This document shows positions 32,706 to 45,505 of a stretch of 64,000 nt of DNA, piece by piece. A model generated the notes under the pieces. That model saw nothing but the letters and a program-made list of their open reading frames with translations. It was not told the DNA's origin and searched no databases. Every line of letters starts with the position of its first letter. Position 1 is the first letter of the stretch. The translations under genes and the position numbers were made by a program. Source of the DNA: Bradysia coprophila (Eukaryota; Arthropoda; Insecta; Diptera; Sciaridae); assembly GCF_014529535.1 (NCBI RefSeq), contig NC_050736.1, forward strand, positions 4,898,001-4,962,000. Direction: 5' to 3'.

Positions 32706-35279
32706 CTAGACCTTACCACTTGTTTCATTGTCCAACTTCTTATTATTTCGGAAACTGTTTTCGATTTCCTGTAACGTTTTGTCCTTCGTCTCGGGTAGGC
32801 AAAGGACTAAGAATATAGTTCCAATCAAAGCTACGCTACCGTAAATGAAGAATGCTCCTTCTTGACCGATAGTTGTGAAAAATGTCGGTCCGGTTTTAAC
32901 CACCGCAAAAAAGCACATAAAATTGAACGAGGATACAATGCCTGATCCCAATCCACGCAACGCTAACGGAAACAGTTCACCGGTCATACACCATGGCAAC
33001 GGCACAACTCCCACACTGACAAAGCATATGTACGCAATGAGACAGGTCATCGGCAACCAAGCGATTGATTTCAGCGCCTCGTTTCTCGATGAAAAATATA
33101 GGAATACGGCTAATGAAATGAGCGAAACAACAGTTCCAACACCGCTAACCATTAGCAATGGTCTGCGTCCACACTTTCTCAGTAAAATACAGGCCAATAT
33201 TGACACGGCAAATCTCACAACGTCTATGATCAGCATAGCTACGTATTCGTTCAAGCCTTTGCCAATGGTCTCCTTCATTATTGTCACGGAATAAAAAGAC
33301 ACAGCGTTGACACCAGCAAATTGCATTGTTAGGAAGAAACCCAGTAAAATGAATAAAGGCTTGAGGAAAGTCGGCTGGCGTATGTTGTCTTTAAGTACAG
33401 CCCAGGAATAGTTGCTCACATTCGTCGATGTATTCTGGTTGTCGACCATATTCCTGAATTCACGCAATGACTCATCATCCGATCCTCTGAGCCATTTAAA
33501 CGATTTCAGTGCATATTCCACCTTCCCCTTAGATAGCAACCACGATGGACTTTCTGGTGCCAGTAGCATACACAGGAAACTGATCAACGGACATACAGCA
33601 CATAAAAGTGCTGTCAATTTCCAACTGAAAAACGTTCCGATTAAATGTGCAATAAGAATTCCGATTGCAATCGCCAACGAAACGCCAGCCAATAGAAAAC
33701 CACGATACTTTGGTCCACTAGTTTCGCCGATGTACACTGAAGCTGGCGGTCCTAATAAACCAACGGAAAATCCGGTTACAAATCTGCCGATTAAGATCCA
33801 TGTAAGATTTGTGGATGCAGCAATGACAATCCATCCGACGATAAATGGAACGTTTAAAATTAAGTGAGCCATTTTTCGTCCGTATTTTTCCATGATTATG
33901 CCACCGATAATGCATCCAAGAGCCATTGGTAGCGCAGCCATAGAAGCTATAAAAAAGTGATGATTGGTGAGTTCGCTACGATAAAAAAATAAATTTGGTT
34001 TGCTTTACCTATCCACGAAGCTTCGTCATGGCTGATTTGTATTGAGCTATCGTTTAATTGTAATTGTGGCAACAAAATGGCTGAGTATCCAGAAGTCATG
34101 CCTAAGAATAAAATTAAAATTTCTCATGTTAATCTCTCTGGAAGAAAATTGCAAGAAAAACATTTAAGGGTGAATTTGCGAAAACTTCAACCACTTATGA
34201 AAGTGAAATTCCAGCCAACTACTATTCGAGAATTCTATTAAGAGCGCTCACCCCTTGGCAATTTTCTAGACTGTATTTGTGCGCAAAAATATTCGTTTTT
34301 TGATGATTTCTCTGAACCAAAATCTTTTTTTTTTGAAAAAGTAAAACCATTAAAACATGCAAAAATGTGTTCCTTTTAAGAGAAAAATTGGTTTGTGGAT
34401 GATAACTTATTCCACTTGGAGAAACCTTTACAGACCAAATTTTCCCTTAAAAACAACACATTTTTGCATGCAATTGCAATTGCATGCATTTTTGCTTCAT
34501 TTTACATTTTCAAAAAAAGATTTTGGTTCAGAGAAATCATCAAAAAACGAATATTTTTGCGCACAGATGTAGGAAAGAAAATTGCCAAGGGGTGAACTCT
34601 CTTAATTTCATCTTTTGTGTAGATCTGTTAACAAAAGCGACGACAAATTAAATGTTTGAACTAATGAAGTAAAAGATTTCCTATCAATCTGTTAAAATAC
34701 TTGGATCAAAATAAGTAAAAGATTCGGTAAACATATTGGTGATATGATTGTCGTCAGTGAAAGGTTAGCATTAAAAATTTAAAAGAGAGGACAAAACAAA
34801 ATGCCTTAATAAACTTATTCACAGAATAATATGTCCAGTTTATGGCGCCATTCACGGAACAGAATTGATACAACCAGTATAAAGTTGAGACTCAGAGCAA
34901 TAAAAAGTTTATGATAGAACACGGAAGACCATGTGAAATGAACGGAGAGAATTATGTAAGAAAATATATAAGAAAATAAAGCTTACCGGCCGCAACTGTT
35001 GCTAGGATAGGACCAGAACTGGCAATTACCTATACAAATGTAATAAGAAATGCATTAGTTAGCTAGTGGAAGCTTATACGTATTTAAACATCAAACCTGT
35101 CGAAGAAGCGGCGAAAATCTTTTATTCTTAATTGTACTATAATCCAGCAACGGCTTTTCATTGTGCTCAACCGTCTTAAATTCCAGGTTAATATTCGAAT
35201 TAAAATCTTTTTCCTTGTTTTCATCGTATTTGGTGTATGTTTCTTGTTTGATTTTGGGATCCGATTTACTTATCTGCAT
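32706..35279 (-). CDS. Facilitated trehalose/sugar transporter, Tret1-like (MFS, SLC2 family)
   Basis: Four coding exons: 35279-35097, 35029-34987, 34101-34009 and 33946-32706, in phase, giving 519 residues. A polar cytosolic N-terminus of about 60 residues precedes a twelve-helix MFS fold. Family motifs seen are SGYSAILLPQL (end of helix 1 region), KYGRK (loop 2-3), GRFVTGFSVGLL, PESPSWLL after helix 6, KCGRRPLL (loop 8-9) and LPETKDKTLQEIE at the end of helix 12. These match insect Tret1 and related sugar carriers in the plasma membrane. The real substrate (trehalose, glucose or other hexose) cannot be told from sequence. An acceptor at about 35312 upstream of the ATG indicates at least one untranslated 5' exon further right. 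Confidence 0.92.
34242..34601. mobile_element. TTAA-flanked foldback element in the transporter intron
   Basis: TTAA at 34238-34241 and 34602-34605 flanks 360 bp. Ends GAGCGCTCACCCCTTGGC and complement begin arms of about 95 bp that are nearly identical, including TTTTTGATGATTTCTCTG. The centre holds a TGCATGCAATTGCAATTG palindrome. It lies in intron 2 of the sugar-transporter gene (34102-34986). High arm identity suggests recent activity. Confidence 0.75.
34620..34760 (+). mobile_element. Dispersed short-element remnant
   Basis: AAAAGCGACGACAAA, AATGAAGTAAAAGATTTCC and AAGTAAAAGATTCGG match the internal blocks of the TTAA-flanked family. Termini are not recognisable. Confidence 0.4.
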
Positions 35280-35312
35280 TTTGAAAGTCTCTCTACACAA
35301 TGTTTTTAGTCT

Positions 35313-38300
35313 GGAACATAAAGAACAGAAAAATTAAAATTAAATTTTCGTTTGTTGATAAGCGAATCGATATTACTGTTCAATAACAACAATTTCGAAT
35401 TCATAATCAATTCGAATAACATTGCCCCCCAACAAACAACTTCTAAAATTGATTATTTAAACTATGTGACCCCGTTAAATAAGCTTGTTTTTGCCGATTT
35501 TAATTAGAAAATTTGAGTATTCTGCGAAACTAAAAATGCTGAGTTTGTTTTATGATGAAAGTTTGGTGAAGATTGACTAATAAAATTTTCAATTGAATTC
35601 ATATTTTGGTATTTTTAGCCACATGCTTAATTATGTACGCTATCAAAATGATGAAAAACGGCACACGATCCATCTAATGTTACTCTTTATTTATTTGTTT
35701 GTTTGTTGATTTTTGTTTCTGAGGAATTTATAATATTTTAGTAACCTTGGAATTTTAGAAGAACAGCGACATTTCGTATTTCGTCACAAACATATCTTCA
35801 TCGATTCGTAGAATTCCTTATGCGCGTATATATTTAAAGTGGACTTAATTAAAATTTTCACAAGCCCCTACACTAGTCGCTTGGATTTGGGATCATTCAT
35901 AAATCTTTAAAGGGGGGAGGTGCGGAGGTGGTAAGACGAAAGTGGGACACGCGTGTTATTAGGTATAGGAAAAAGTGAAGACACGTGGGTTTATAAATTT
36001 AAAAAAAATGAGGACGGATATGTGAACGGTCCCATTGGATATTTTGTAAAATTGAGGAAGAACACAGAAAACTGAGCTCTTCAACTAAATATAGTTTCTA
36101 CAATTTCTACAATTCGAATCAAATCTTTAGAAAAGACAATAGCTGGTTTTTCTGCGAAACCGTATGATTACGATTTAACAAAACCACTTTCGAACAATGA
36201 ATCAAAAATCTAAATCGAACAATTCGTTTACAAATTCCAAATACATTTTTGTCATACAAACAGAATAAAGCCGGTCTCAGATATAAGAAAGAAAAAAATT
36301 GAACAAACGTCGATTCAGTAATATAATAGAGGTTGAGCTGTGAAGCATATGTGGTTTTATTTATATTCTGTATACGATGCGACACCTATGAAAACTATAT
36401 GGAGTGTTGCACATTAGCACTCATGTTAAATTAATGACGTTGGCACTGTTATAGGTGATAAAAATTAATAATTAGGTAACGTGAGGTTGCTATATGTAGA
36501 TTTCATTTTCAATAACGTATTGAAATATTTGAGTATTTTGCAACAGTTAATTGCACTGGATTTTGACCTCTCGAAGCATGTAGCCGACGCATGATTGAAT
36601 CAATCAACTATTAATATATGAACAACAGACAAAACGACAGCTAAATCATTGTAAATATTTATTTATTTTTTTCTTTCTTACTGTTGTTTGCTATCGTGTG
36701 CCAAATAAACAAAAGTTCTGGATGCGACATGATAAGTAGTTGTAAAATGTGATTAAAGAAAAATTTATTCAAATTTTATTACTAGATAAAAGTGAGCAGA
36801 TTAAAAAGAACGTGACTTGGATTCTACAAAAAAAAAAAATTTCGCGATAACACTGGCTTGAGAAACAGAGATTTGTAAATCTCAAATTTAATATGTTGTG
36901 CGAGTTGAAAAATAAAAGGTCCATCAAATATACTTAATGTACGTATGAGCAAGCCATGATCGACAGTATCGAATCATTGAATCTATTACTTTTTTGGTTT
37001 AAAGTACCGCAGATGATTTGGAGTTGAAGTAAAAATTTCGCTATAAAAGTAGATACTAGCCAAACGCTTTTGCTCATTTTTGTTCAATATATCAATAACA
37101 GTTGTTTATACAAGATTGTCGACATCACAATTATCGACTATTACTTACTATCTTATAAATTAGTAATGATTTACCGCCACAATTTGCAGACATTTGATAT
37201 TCTTACGGTTACTCTACCTCACAGCAAAAAAAACTGTTCTAATAAATTCAATGAAACTCAATTTCTGATCAATTGGTTGGTTGAATTCGCATTGGTCCGG
37301 ATCATTCCGCATAAGTTTTAATTCTTTAGAGAGAAGACTGGCGATATGGGATAGGTTATCGGTTATCGTTTACTTGTTTATAACATTATATACAACATGG
37401 TAACATCGATGATGGTTCAGATTTAAGTAACGTATTCCTTGTTTTATCGTGATAAGTAACAGAAATTCATTTAAGATTTAAAACTATAGAACGTTAGTTT
37501 TATGCGGTACATTCTTATTCATTCAGAGCTTCAAACTTTCACCCAAACAGAATTTTCCCTCCGACATTACAGTCACATTTTATAATACACCAAAGTATTG
37601 CCATTTAAATTGATAACGTTTAACTCAAACTATTTATTACTAAACAAAATATTTATTGGAATTCAACTGTGACTTCGTAATATCGAAAAACGAGATATCA
37701 TTGGCTCTCACGTGAAGGCTCGTCAGCATAAACACATAATGATAGTTAACTATTCCAATGTATGTAATAACAGTAAAGCATCACTATAATTATAAAGCGT
37801 AAAGATCAATCAATTGGTAGAGTGCACTTATGCATTAGACGGACTGCTTTTACGACGCATACAAATTTAATCTAAACAAAATAGCGAGCTAAGTTATAAT
37901 ATTTGTTTTTGTTGTTGAACAAGAAAAATATTTAAGTCTGATTCATGTCAGCAAAGTTGTGGAACACGCTTATGTATGTAAAATATTATTGACTACCTAT
38001 CCATATACCAATGCGTATCACTCAACAACAAGAGATAGTCCGATTTGAATATTATTTTAAAAATGGTAATAATCTTGTGTTGCATTGGAAACAGCAATTA
38101 ATTTGTAAATATTTTTGTATCAGTAATCGTTTTCAGATTTTTCTGATGCATTATTACAGTTTGCATATAGTTTTTTTACAGTTCGATGTTGTTGTTGACA
38201 AACTATGGCTATTTCCATAATACCGTGTCTTTTGCATCGATAATGAAGTTGTCATTGAAAATACATTTTGAAATTTTATGTTTTTTGTTGACTGACTGAA

Positions 38301-40844
38301 ACACACTCTAAACTGACTAAGTGCATTTTCAGACACTCGACGAAATGAGATACTATACGCAACATCAAGGGCGGATAAATAAGTGATTACAAACACTATC
38401 GGCAATGTGGAGCATATGCCTTGAAATGAATTGTTGTCAATTTAATATAAGGTGTGCCGTTCTCATTGATTCTCTTTGATTGAATCGGTCGGTGTTGTTT
38501 CCAGGTAGCGATTATCTTGAGAGATTCTAATTAAAAATTCATTGCTTGACCATTAATGGAAAATTTTTGCTGTTTTTTCATCAGAAAGACCTTTGAAAAG
38601 TCGCAGAACTTTTTTTTTATTTCCTGCATTAAATATAATTCAAGGATAAGGATGAGGTCTTCATTCATTCATATCTACTGTAAACATCCAAAGTTTTTTT
38701 TAGCACATTCAAACTCCGTTAGTTTATTGTCCTGTGATTCGAAAGTGAAAACACTGTAAACGGTTCATTTCAGCACTCTCTTTCGTCTTGTTGCGAGACG
38801 ATTCAAAAAACATTTTTTTTTTATTGTTTAAATTTAAATGAATGAATGCATAACACCTTACTTTGCAAAAAAAATTGTATTATGTCTTGTGTACGTATAC
38901 GTAATATATTTTTTGTTGTTGTTTAAACATGCAAATGATTCGGCTATCACACTTGATTTATTTACAGCACATGTTGCGACAAGAAATCAGCAAAAATGAG
39001 TGGGGAAATATGTTAAGCACTTTCTTTATTTATAATCTTCTTTAGTTTCATCAGTTGCCATGAAATAAATAAGAAACAAAGAAAAGCTTATCAACAGTGG
39101 GACACTATTTTTACGAAGGTCAGAGAGAAGAGTTATTTTCATTGTGATGCGGGTGTCTAGACAATGATTTTAAAGAAAAATTTGATTCAATATTTTAAGT
39201 AGAGTAAAAACGCTAAAAGCTTAAATATCAATCAAATGTCGGTGCTAATGGATCTGCCATTGCTGTAAGCAATTCATCGTACACATATATTTTGCATAAA
39301 AATCAAATTTATTTTTATAACATACCAACTATTTTTGCGCTAAATGTGCGGTAATATTCACAGCTCTTATGTAAAATTTAACTTGTTTTTATCTTATCAT
39401 CTTCATCATCAGTCACTTCCACCATGCATATATTTTTAAACTTTCTCCGTTCAATTATAATTTTAATTTACAATAACAAACACACTCTAATTTGTCAAAC
39501 ATCAATTAAGATTCTTCTAGAAATTCTATTTGATGGTATCACTAAGTAAGTTTAACAGGTCAATTTTATTGATTTTATTTTTTGTCGAAAGTTTTTATTT
39601 TTATTCACGTTATTGTTAACAGAACCACTCTTATAACTTCACCATCACCAAGTATTTCCGTCCGATACGCAGAGTGTCTATATGTGTACTGAGCTTATAT
39701 CGAATCAGAAATGACTGCTGTTAGACTTCTTCAATTGAAAAAAAAACCTCGTTCAGATTTGCTTGTCTATCTCTTCTATATACAATTATATAGTTCGTTG
39801 ATATTAAGCACTGCACAATCATTATATTCCGACAAAATATTGTTAAGCATGCATGGGGAAGTAAAGAAGTTTCATTAACTTTGTCAATCTGATACAGTGC
39901 AACTTGCTCGAGCTGCTTGCGTAATTATATTTTGTAGTTCGTGTGATTTTAATGTGTACGTGTGCGAGTTTATAGTACTTTTAATTTCGATCTGATAAAA
40001 ACTAAGCCGAAAACAGACTCTTAGTAGGATTGATTGAAGGTTGTCTGCATTCGATCAGATCAATGAACTCGGTTATTTTCGTCGTAATAAGGAAATCTAA
40101 TCATTTTTTTAAATGCAACATAGTACTTCACTAAACACTTACATCTCAACAATAATTTTACTGCAAGAAAATCGTGCCAAAAATGTTTCTCAATTCAAAA
40201 GCTCAAGTTCAAATCTCACTTCAAGTTCAAGTTTATTTACAATAACAATTCAAAATTAGATATAAAATTTAAAATTAGAAATCAACTGCACTCTGTGTGT
40301 GTTATACCTTCACATACGTACAAGCTTGTTAACGGTTAGTGAGGCTATAGAGGCTGACAAAATTTCAAATTCATTTGTTGTCAGGAAGATTCACAAATGC
40401 CATATTTTCGCAGTCAACAATAACAGAAGATAGCAGTAATTCGGCATTGATTTTCTGAATAATGTGCACAGCAACTTATAATGTGCAACTTAAATGCAAC
40501 TTATAGATTTGTGTTTTATCTAATCAATTTGATTCTGTATTTGAGTGCAATTCTGATATTGTGTATCGTGTTGCCTCAGTCGATTTTTGCGTCAGTAATC
40601 CAAAATTTGGACGTGTGTTTCACAAGAATAATTTATGCAACGAGCACCACACTATATTTTCTGCAACGATCACTCAAAATAGATGAGAATCTAAAAAATC
40701 AAAGAATCATTTCCACTAAATTGAAATTTAAAAACAATGCGCGGACAAAAGGATTTTAAGTGACAAGGGATCACTTGAACCCGAGGCGAATGATGAATTA
40801 TTGAACTAGTCATCGGCTAATTAATTTTTTCCGCAAATTTCGAC
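35313..40844. other. Gene-poor region between transporter and ionotropic receptor
   Basis: About 5.5 kb without a supportable coding exon. It should include the promoter and untranslated exon of the sugar transporter. A 92-codon frame at 40481-40759 is hydrophobic but without family motifs. Simple TTTG-type repeats occur near 35690-35715. Confidence 0.4.
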
Positions 40845-42770
40845 CTAGCTTGTTACAGTTTTGGCTTTTTGCCTTAGAAGTGCGTCCGTATATGACTTGA
40901 TTTTGTTCCAAATTAGTTCGCAAATAAAAACTATTACACTGACAGTCCAACCATACCAAACAAAGGTCGGAATAGCGAATTGATCCGCGCTCGATGCTTC
41001 GGTGACTATTTTCTGATTGACATTTATTTTCATGTATACTTGCAAATTTACTTCATTTTGACTTCTAAGCCACTTATCAACTAACCCTGCACCATTCAAT
41101 CGGTGAATTATGTCGTTTATAGATTCAATAAAGGGAAACTCCGGTCTAATTAAAAATGATACCAAATATCTACCAAAAATTGATTCACCCAATAAATGGT
41201 ACACTCTCAAGTCCAATCGTTTTTGGGCTTCTAAAAGTGCCTTGCCCTGCTCACCGGGCATGAAAAATGCTATGGATTTGTTAAATGTCGAGACGGCTGT
41301 TGATAGTTTCTCAATGTGTGTTCCATGTACTCTGTCACTCCAACCACCAAACCTCGAGAGGTCTTCCAACAATTCAACAAATTTATCTTTCCATTCGATT
41401 TCATTACTCATAATATGAACTGAGGACTCGTACAGTTCTTTAATTGAGTTCATTTGCGGCTGAAAAATTGGAGAAGTGAGGTAGCTTTGAAAAATTGACA
41501 GAATGCCATTCATCACAATTAGACCTGTGAAAGTCAAAGGTATAATCACAAGTATGTCTGCGCTATGAAGATTTCGGTATCGGATGGTTGCGTTATCGTT
41601 CATTAAGAGATTCATGACGTCGGTAACACATTCGAAAAGTACAATTTTCTTCTGATGCAAATATCCAGAAACGGCAAGTAGGATCGATGACGCTGTAATC
41701 ACAATAAAAGCATAAAAAAGGAGAACCATCCATGATCCACTATTATTTTGCAAATATTCGAAGAATGTAGAATACGGCTGAGCATGTGGAACAATTAACA
41801 ATAACGTTGACTGTCGATATGGATACAGTTCTACCATATTTGCTACTACACGTTTCTCGTTTGTTTCTACTTGTGTTTCTTGGATTATTATATCTCCGTT
41901 CATTTCTTCATCAGCAATAAATGTTGCGTAAGTTATAGATATCTCCGACCTCGAAGCATTAAATACACTCCGAACAGTGTTAAAAAGTTGTATCTCAGCT
42001 TCTACTTTGTTAATACCACGAATCCTCACAGATCGGAGCGGATGGTTGCGATAATTGGGTACTTTGTCGGAAAAGTAGTTGCGAAGAGACTCACTTCTTG
42101 TGACATTAATCAAGTGAAATTGGAAAGGATCGTACATGTAAACGTTGAATGAAAATTCGTCATCCTTAAAACCTAGGTAAAAAGCGCTGAAAATGTGCAC
42201 TATACCATTACCCCAACTCCGATGGAACAATTGCTCAATGATATCTAAAGAAGTTAATCTGCGAGTGAAAAAAACGCCAATTTTCACATTATAATCAAGT
42301 TTTCGAATGGCTTCAAATTGATCGAGTAAAGTTTTTGTTTTGAAACCCTCGATGACAACAACCAGAAGCGTGTTTTTGCTGCTTATCGCCTTTAATGTTG
42401 CATGTTCTACAATGTTAATATTACTATCCGACGGATCCACAAAAGTGAGAACAGTTCGAGGTGTAACGTTGTGAAGCTTAGTTCCAGAACTTTCGGGTGA
42501 CTGTACAATCCAACGATCAATATCGGCCAACGAGTCCATAAGGAATATATGATGATCGAAATGATAGAATTCACTCAGTCGATTGATTAGAAGTGGTGCA
42601 TCATGATACTGCTGATGGCACCAAGCAATTGTGCACAGAAAATTTAAAATTATTGTTGGTAGTATCATGAAAACTGGAAGAAGTAATTCGGTTAATGAAT
42701 AATGTTTGACTACTGAACGAACATTAAATAAGCCCAGCACCCAATAAACTGGTAAAACATCACAAAACAC
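40845..42770 (-). CDS. Divergent ionotropic receptor (chemosensory iGluR-like), intronless
   Basis: One uninterrupted frame of 641 codons. An ATG at 42668 (607 residues) puts a signal peptide (MILPTIILNFLCTIAWC) at the start and is the better choice. The long N-terminal half is poorly conserved. The channel module follows: first membrane segment in GSWMVLLFYAFIVITASSIL, pore and second segment around ADILVIIPLTFTGLIVMNGI, the family-like SYLTSPIFQP, a ligand-lobe region, and a last membrane segment in FVWYGWTVSVIVFICELIW. This is the layout of insect divergent IRs expressed in gustatory or other sensory neurons. Classical glutamate-binding residues are not evident, as usual for this class. 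No stops or frameshifts. Confidence 0.8.
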   Translation of the reverse strand: MFCDVLPVYWVLGLFNVRSVVKHYSLTELLLPVFMILPTIILNFLCTIAWCHQQYHDAPLLINRLSEFYHFDHHIFLMDSLADIDRWIVQSPESSGTKLHNVTPRTVLTFVDPSDSNINIVEHATLKAISSKNTLLVVVIEGFKTKTLLDQFEAIRKLDYNVKIGVFFTRRLTSLDIIEQLFHRSWGNGIVHIFSAFYLGFKDDEFSFNVYMYDPFQFHLINVTRSESLRNYFSDKVPNYRNHPLRSVRIRGINKVEAEIQLFNTVRSVFNASRSEISITYATFIADEEMNGDIIIQETQVETNEKRVVANMVELYPYRQSTLLLIVPHAQPYSTFFEYLQNNSGSWMVLLFYAFIVITASSILLAVSGYLHQKKIVLFECVTDVMNLLMNDNATIRYRNLHSADILVIIPLTFTGLIVMNGILSIFQSYLTSPIFQPQMNSIKELYESSVHIMSNEIEWKDKFVELLEDLSRFGGWSDRVHGTHIEKLSTAVSTFNKSIAFFMPGEQGKALLEAQKRLDLRVYHLLGESIFGRYLVSFLIRPEFPFIESINDIIHRLNGAGLVDKWLRSQNEVNLQVYMKINVNQKIVTEASSADQFAIPTFVWYGWTVSVIVFICELIWNKIKSYTDALLRQKAKTVTS

Positions 42771-43717
42771 ACGAAAAGTTATGATTACAGCAATTATAGT
42801 CTATGATTATGCAGGTGATGAATAGAACATTCGAAGTAAACATTATTATACATTTGCTGTTACTATAATTATACTAAGGGACTGATTCGGATTTTATTTT
42901 TCTCTCAAGTCAATATAAAATTCTTTGTAAATGCCGTAAACAATATGTTTCTTGCATCAATCACAATTTATTACATAAATTATTCCCTTGAGATAGGGAA
43001 AAGAGATTAAGGGCTAATAGGCGTTGTATGTAACTGACCAGACACAATTCTTTAGCTGTAAACGTTTTGTACAAATTTTACCGTTTACTTTCATGCAACG
43101 TTTCACTGCTAATGAAAATGCTTTATCTTCTATGAGTGATGCGAAAGCCTTAAAGACATAGTCGTATCAGACGTACCGGGCAAGTACTTGGCTCAGTTTC
43201 GTATTAATTATGGTGGGTAGATAGGGTAACAATACAATTCGCATAGACCGAAGTGGTGTTGTCATGGGCCTGGTGAAAAATGCGTCAAAAGTTCGAAAAG
43301 CGTATGCTCACAATCTCAAATCTATCGTATATACTGTGAACTTAGAAGTAATAAATAAACATGTCCTGTTTATCCAAAAAGGAAAGTCAAATTATAAAAA
43401 AAATGAAAGTTGAAAATATTTGCTACGCCTCTACAGAATTTCATAAAATATTATTGTTATTAGATGATGGCTATCTCATGAACAACGTTAATTTTATTAA
43501 CCATTTATTTGATTCATTTGATTGTGATTAGTGACACTCAATGTTATTGAAAATGTCAAATAAACCCAACTTGATTTAAAGGAATACATGTACCGACCTG
43601 AACACTACTTGTTCTTCCAGTTTTTGATTTGATCATTTCAGGGATGCTTCACACTCATTTTTCTCATTTTTTCATGGGATACTGGAGAAATGCACTGTAA
43701 TAATGATGCTATAATTC
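42771..43717. other. Intergenic DNA upstream of the ionotropic receptor
   Basis: AT-rich sequence that must carry the receptor promoter. No TATA box or repeat stands out. Confidence 0.4.
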
Positions 43718-43721
43718 TGAA

Positions 43722-43934
43722 CCTGTCACAGACGGCAAGCATATCTGATCTATTACTTCATTTGATCGAAGATTTTCTGAGATTGATTTCAGGAATCTTT
43801 TACTTCATTTGTTCTGAACATATTTTTTGCTATAAGCCTCATTTGTCAGAGCTTGTCGTTTATTATTGTTGTCGTTGTCATTAACAGATGACAGCCGTCG
43901 TTGTCATTAACAGATGACAGCCGTCTGTAACAGG
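43722..43934 (-). mobile_element. Full-length TTAA-family short element
   Basis: The 213 bp unit opens CCTGTCACAGACGGC and closes GCCGTCTGTAACAGG. TTAA follows at 43935-43938 and TGAA precedes. Inside are AATCTTTTACTTCATTTGTT, TGTCAGAGCTTGTCG and a 26 bp tandem duplication (GCCGTCGTTGTCATTAACAG region). It represents a second subfamily of the elements at 17839 and 57362. Confidence 0.7.
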
Positions 43935-43938
43935 TTAA

Positions 43939-45261
43939 TTTGCGTCTGTTTCTCAAGATGTCATGTTTTTAGAGAATAATTCCACCACTAAGAAATCGAA
44001 ACGGATGGGAATTTGTGAATCTCACATGGGCGATTGGATGACGAAAGCGAAGCTCCTTGTGCGTTTGTGCTTTAAGTTTTACGTATTAGCATAGTGGTTA
44101 GTATAGCGATTGGAATGCATTCAGTATTACTAATTTTGGAGTCGGATCAAAGTTTTGATTTAAGTTTTGATTTTAATTAATAGAATTGGTAAGATTAAAG
44201 AATAGACTTCACTTCGCAAATTCATAAATAAAGTCTAGTTAACATAAAAAATTCCGTAAAGTTTTTTTTTTTAAATATTCACTTTTTAGTCACTTATAAT
44301 GATTTTTGTTGTCTTGCGTCTAGAAAATGCATCATTACCGTGTAGACAAATACCAGTTTTGCTTGCGCAGTTTCGGCCGCAACGACGGTTCCCAAACGCC
44401 TCAACAAAAAATGTCATAGCGAGACAGTAATGTACTATTCACAACGGAGGCTAGAAAATAGTAATTTATGCAACTCGAGATCATAATGTGAAAAATTTGC
44501 AAACTTTAGATGACTCTGTTGCATAAAACGTTGTATGAATCTCGGTGCAAAGCATTTTATCAGGCTCACGATGCGTATCTCGATGTCATAAATAACTATT
44601 TCGTTGAACAAATAGCTGGATTATAAAAATGTATTATTAAAAATTATCTCGTGTTTAACTTTTTAGAAACGGCAATTTTACACTCAAAATATCTGTTACT
44701 TCATTTGTTCACAGTATGAGCTAGTGTTTAAGTTGTACCGAAGCTTAGCTGAAGTTGTAGCTTACATTTGTGATATATTTTCTGTGATATCATAGCACAG
44801 TGGGTGATATCTTTGCCCCAGAATCATTTTTGAAAAATGTGCGAACGCAATAACGGTGATGAATCTGTTGACTTTCAACAAAAAATATATTTGGTTGTAA
44901 CAGTTTGACCAGCTCCAGAAAAGTCATAAGTTTACCGAAACTTTTATAAAATGCTAATTTTTCTCTGAGCTGCCACAGATAAATCTATTTTTTGATTAAA
45001 GGTGGTTATCGTCGTCTTACATTTTAAAAAAGATGTCTGCAAAATTACAGGTTTTAAAAGTTGTAAAATTAAGACTTGCGTGAGAAAGATTTTGAATTTC
45101 GACCGCACTTACGGCGAGAATAGAGTTTCCGTGTTGCGCTCTTTTTTAAAGCAATATCAGCGTCACACGAAAAAGACAAATTTTTAACTTTATTTCATTA
45201 TTGCACACCAAAATAACGGAGCACTAAAAGACACACAAATTATTCATTTTCGAACACCGAA
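43939..45261. other. Repeat-derived intergenic DNA
   Basis: Contains a tRNA-like stretch (44084-44155), a relative of the 20598 foldback (about 44465-44612) and a relative of the internal part of the 14758 foldback (about 44800-45000, with TTTGACCAGCTCC). No gene is seen. Confidence 0.4.
44084..44155 (+). repeat. tRNA-like / SINE-like sequence
   Basis: TAGCATAGTGG (44087-44097) resembles a Pol III A box followed by GGTTAGTAT, and GGAGTCGGATCAAA (from 44138) resembles a worn B box. The stems of a functional tRNA do not form, so this is at best a tRNA-derived SINE head or pseudogene. Confidence 0.3.
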
Positions 45262-45339
45262 ATGGTTAATCGAGACTTAATATTTTCAACACAAAAAATA
45301 ACATCGCTGCTCATACGTCATTTAATTTATTTTTATCAC

Positions 45340-45505
45340 ATACGCGCGGTGTTCGGATGTCAAAATTACTTACCTAGAAGTTTAATTCAAAAATTACACT
45401 TCAGGTCTATGTTGTCGTCTAGTTTTCGCTTATGTGATAAAATAGAGTACACACTTGTCACTATCAGTCTCGGCAAGCCTCGACTTCTTCGTGACAAGTG
45501 TGTAA
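45340..45505 (-). repeat. Inverted, diverged copy of the 46.1 kb hairpin unit
   Basis: TTTTCGCTTATGTGATAAAA and TCGGCAAGCCTCGAC match, on the opposite strand, the units at 45907 and 46088. An internal hairpin CACACTTGTCAC / GTGACAAGTGTG spans 45451-45504. The reading frame of 115 codons at 45262-45609 runs across it and is not considered a gene. Confidence 0.5.

Noticed and set aside
33412-33867. 151-codon plus-strand frame opposite the sugar transporter
   Set aside because: It mirrors the conserved MFS exon, has no family motif, and codon constraint belongs to the minus-strand gene.
40481-40759. 92-codon hydrophobic plus-strand frame
   Set aside because: No family motif, no splice or promoter support; AT-rich DNA often gives hydrophobic frames.
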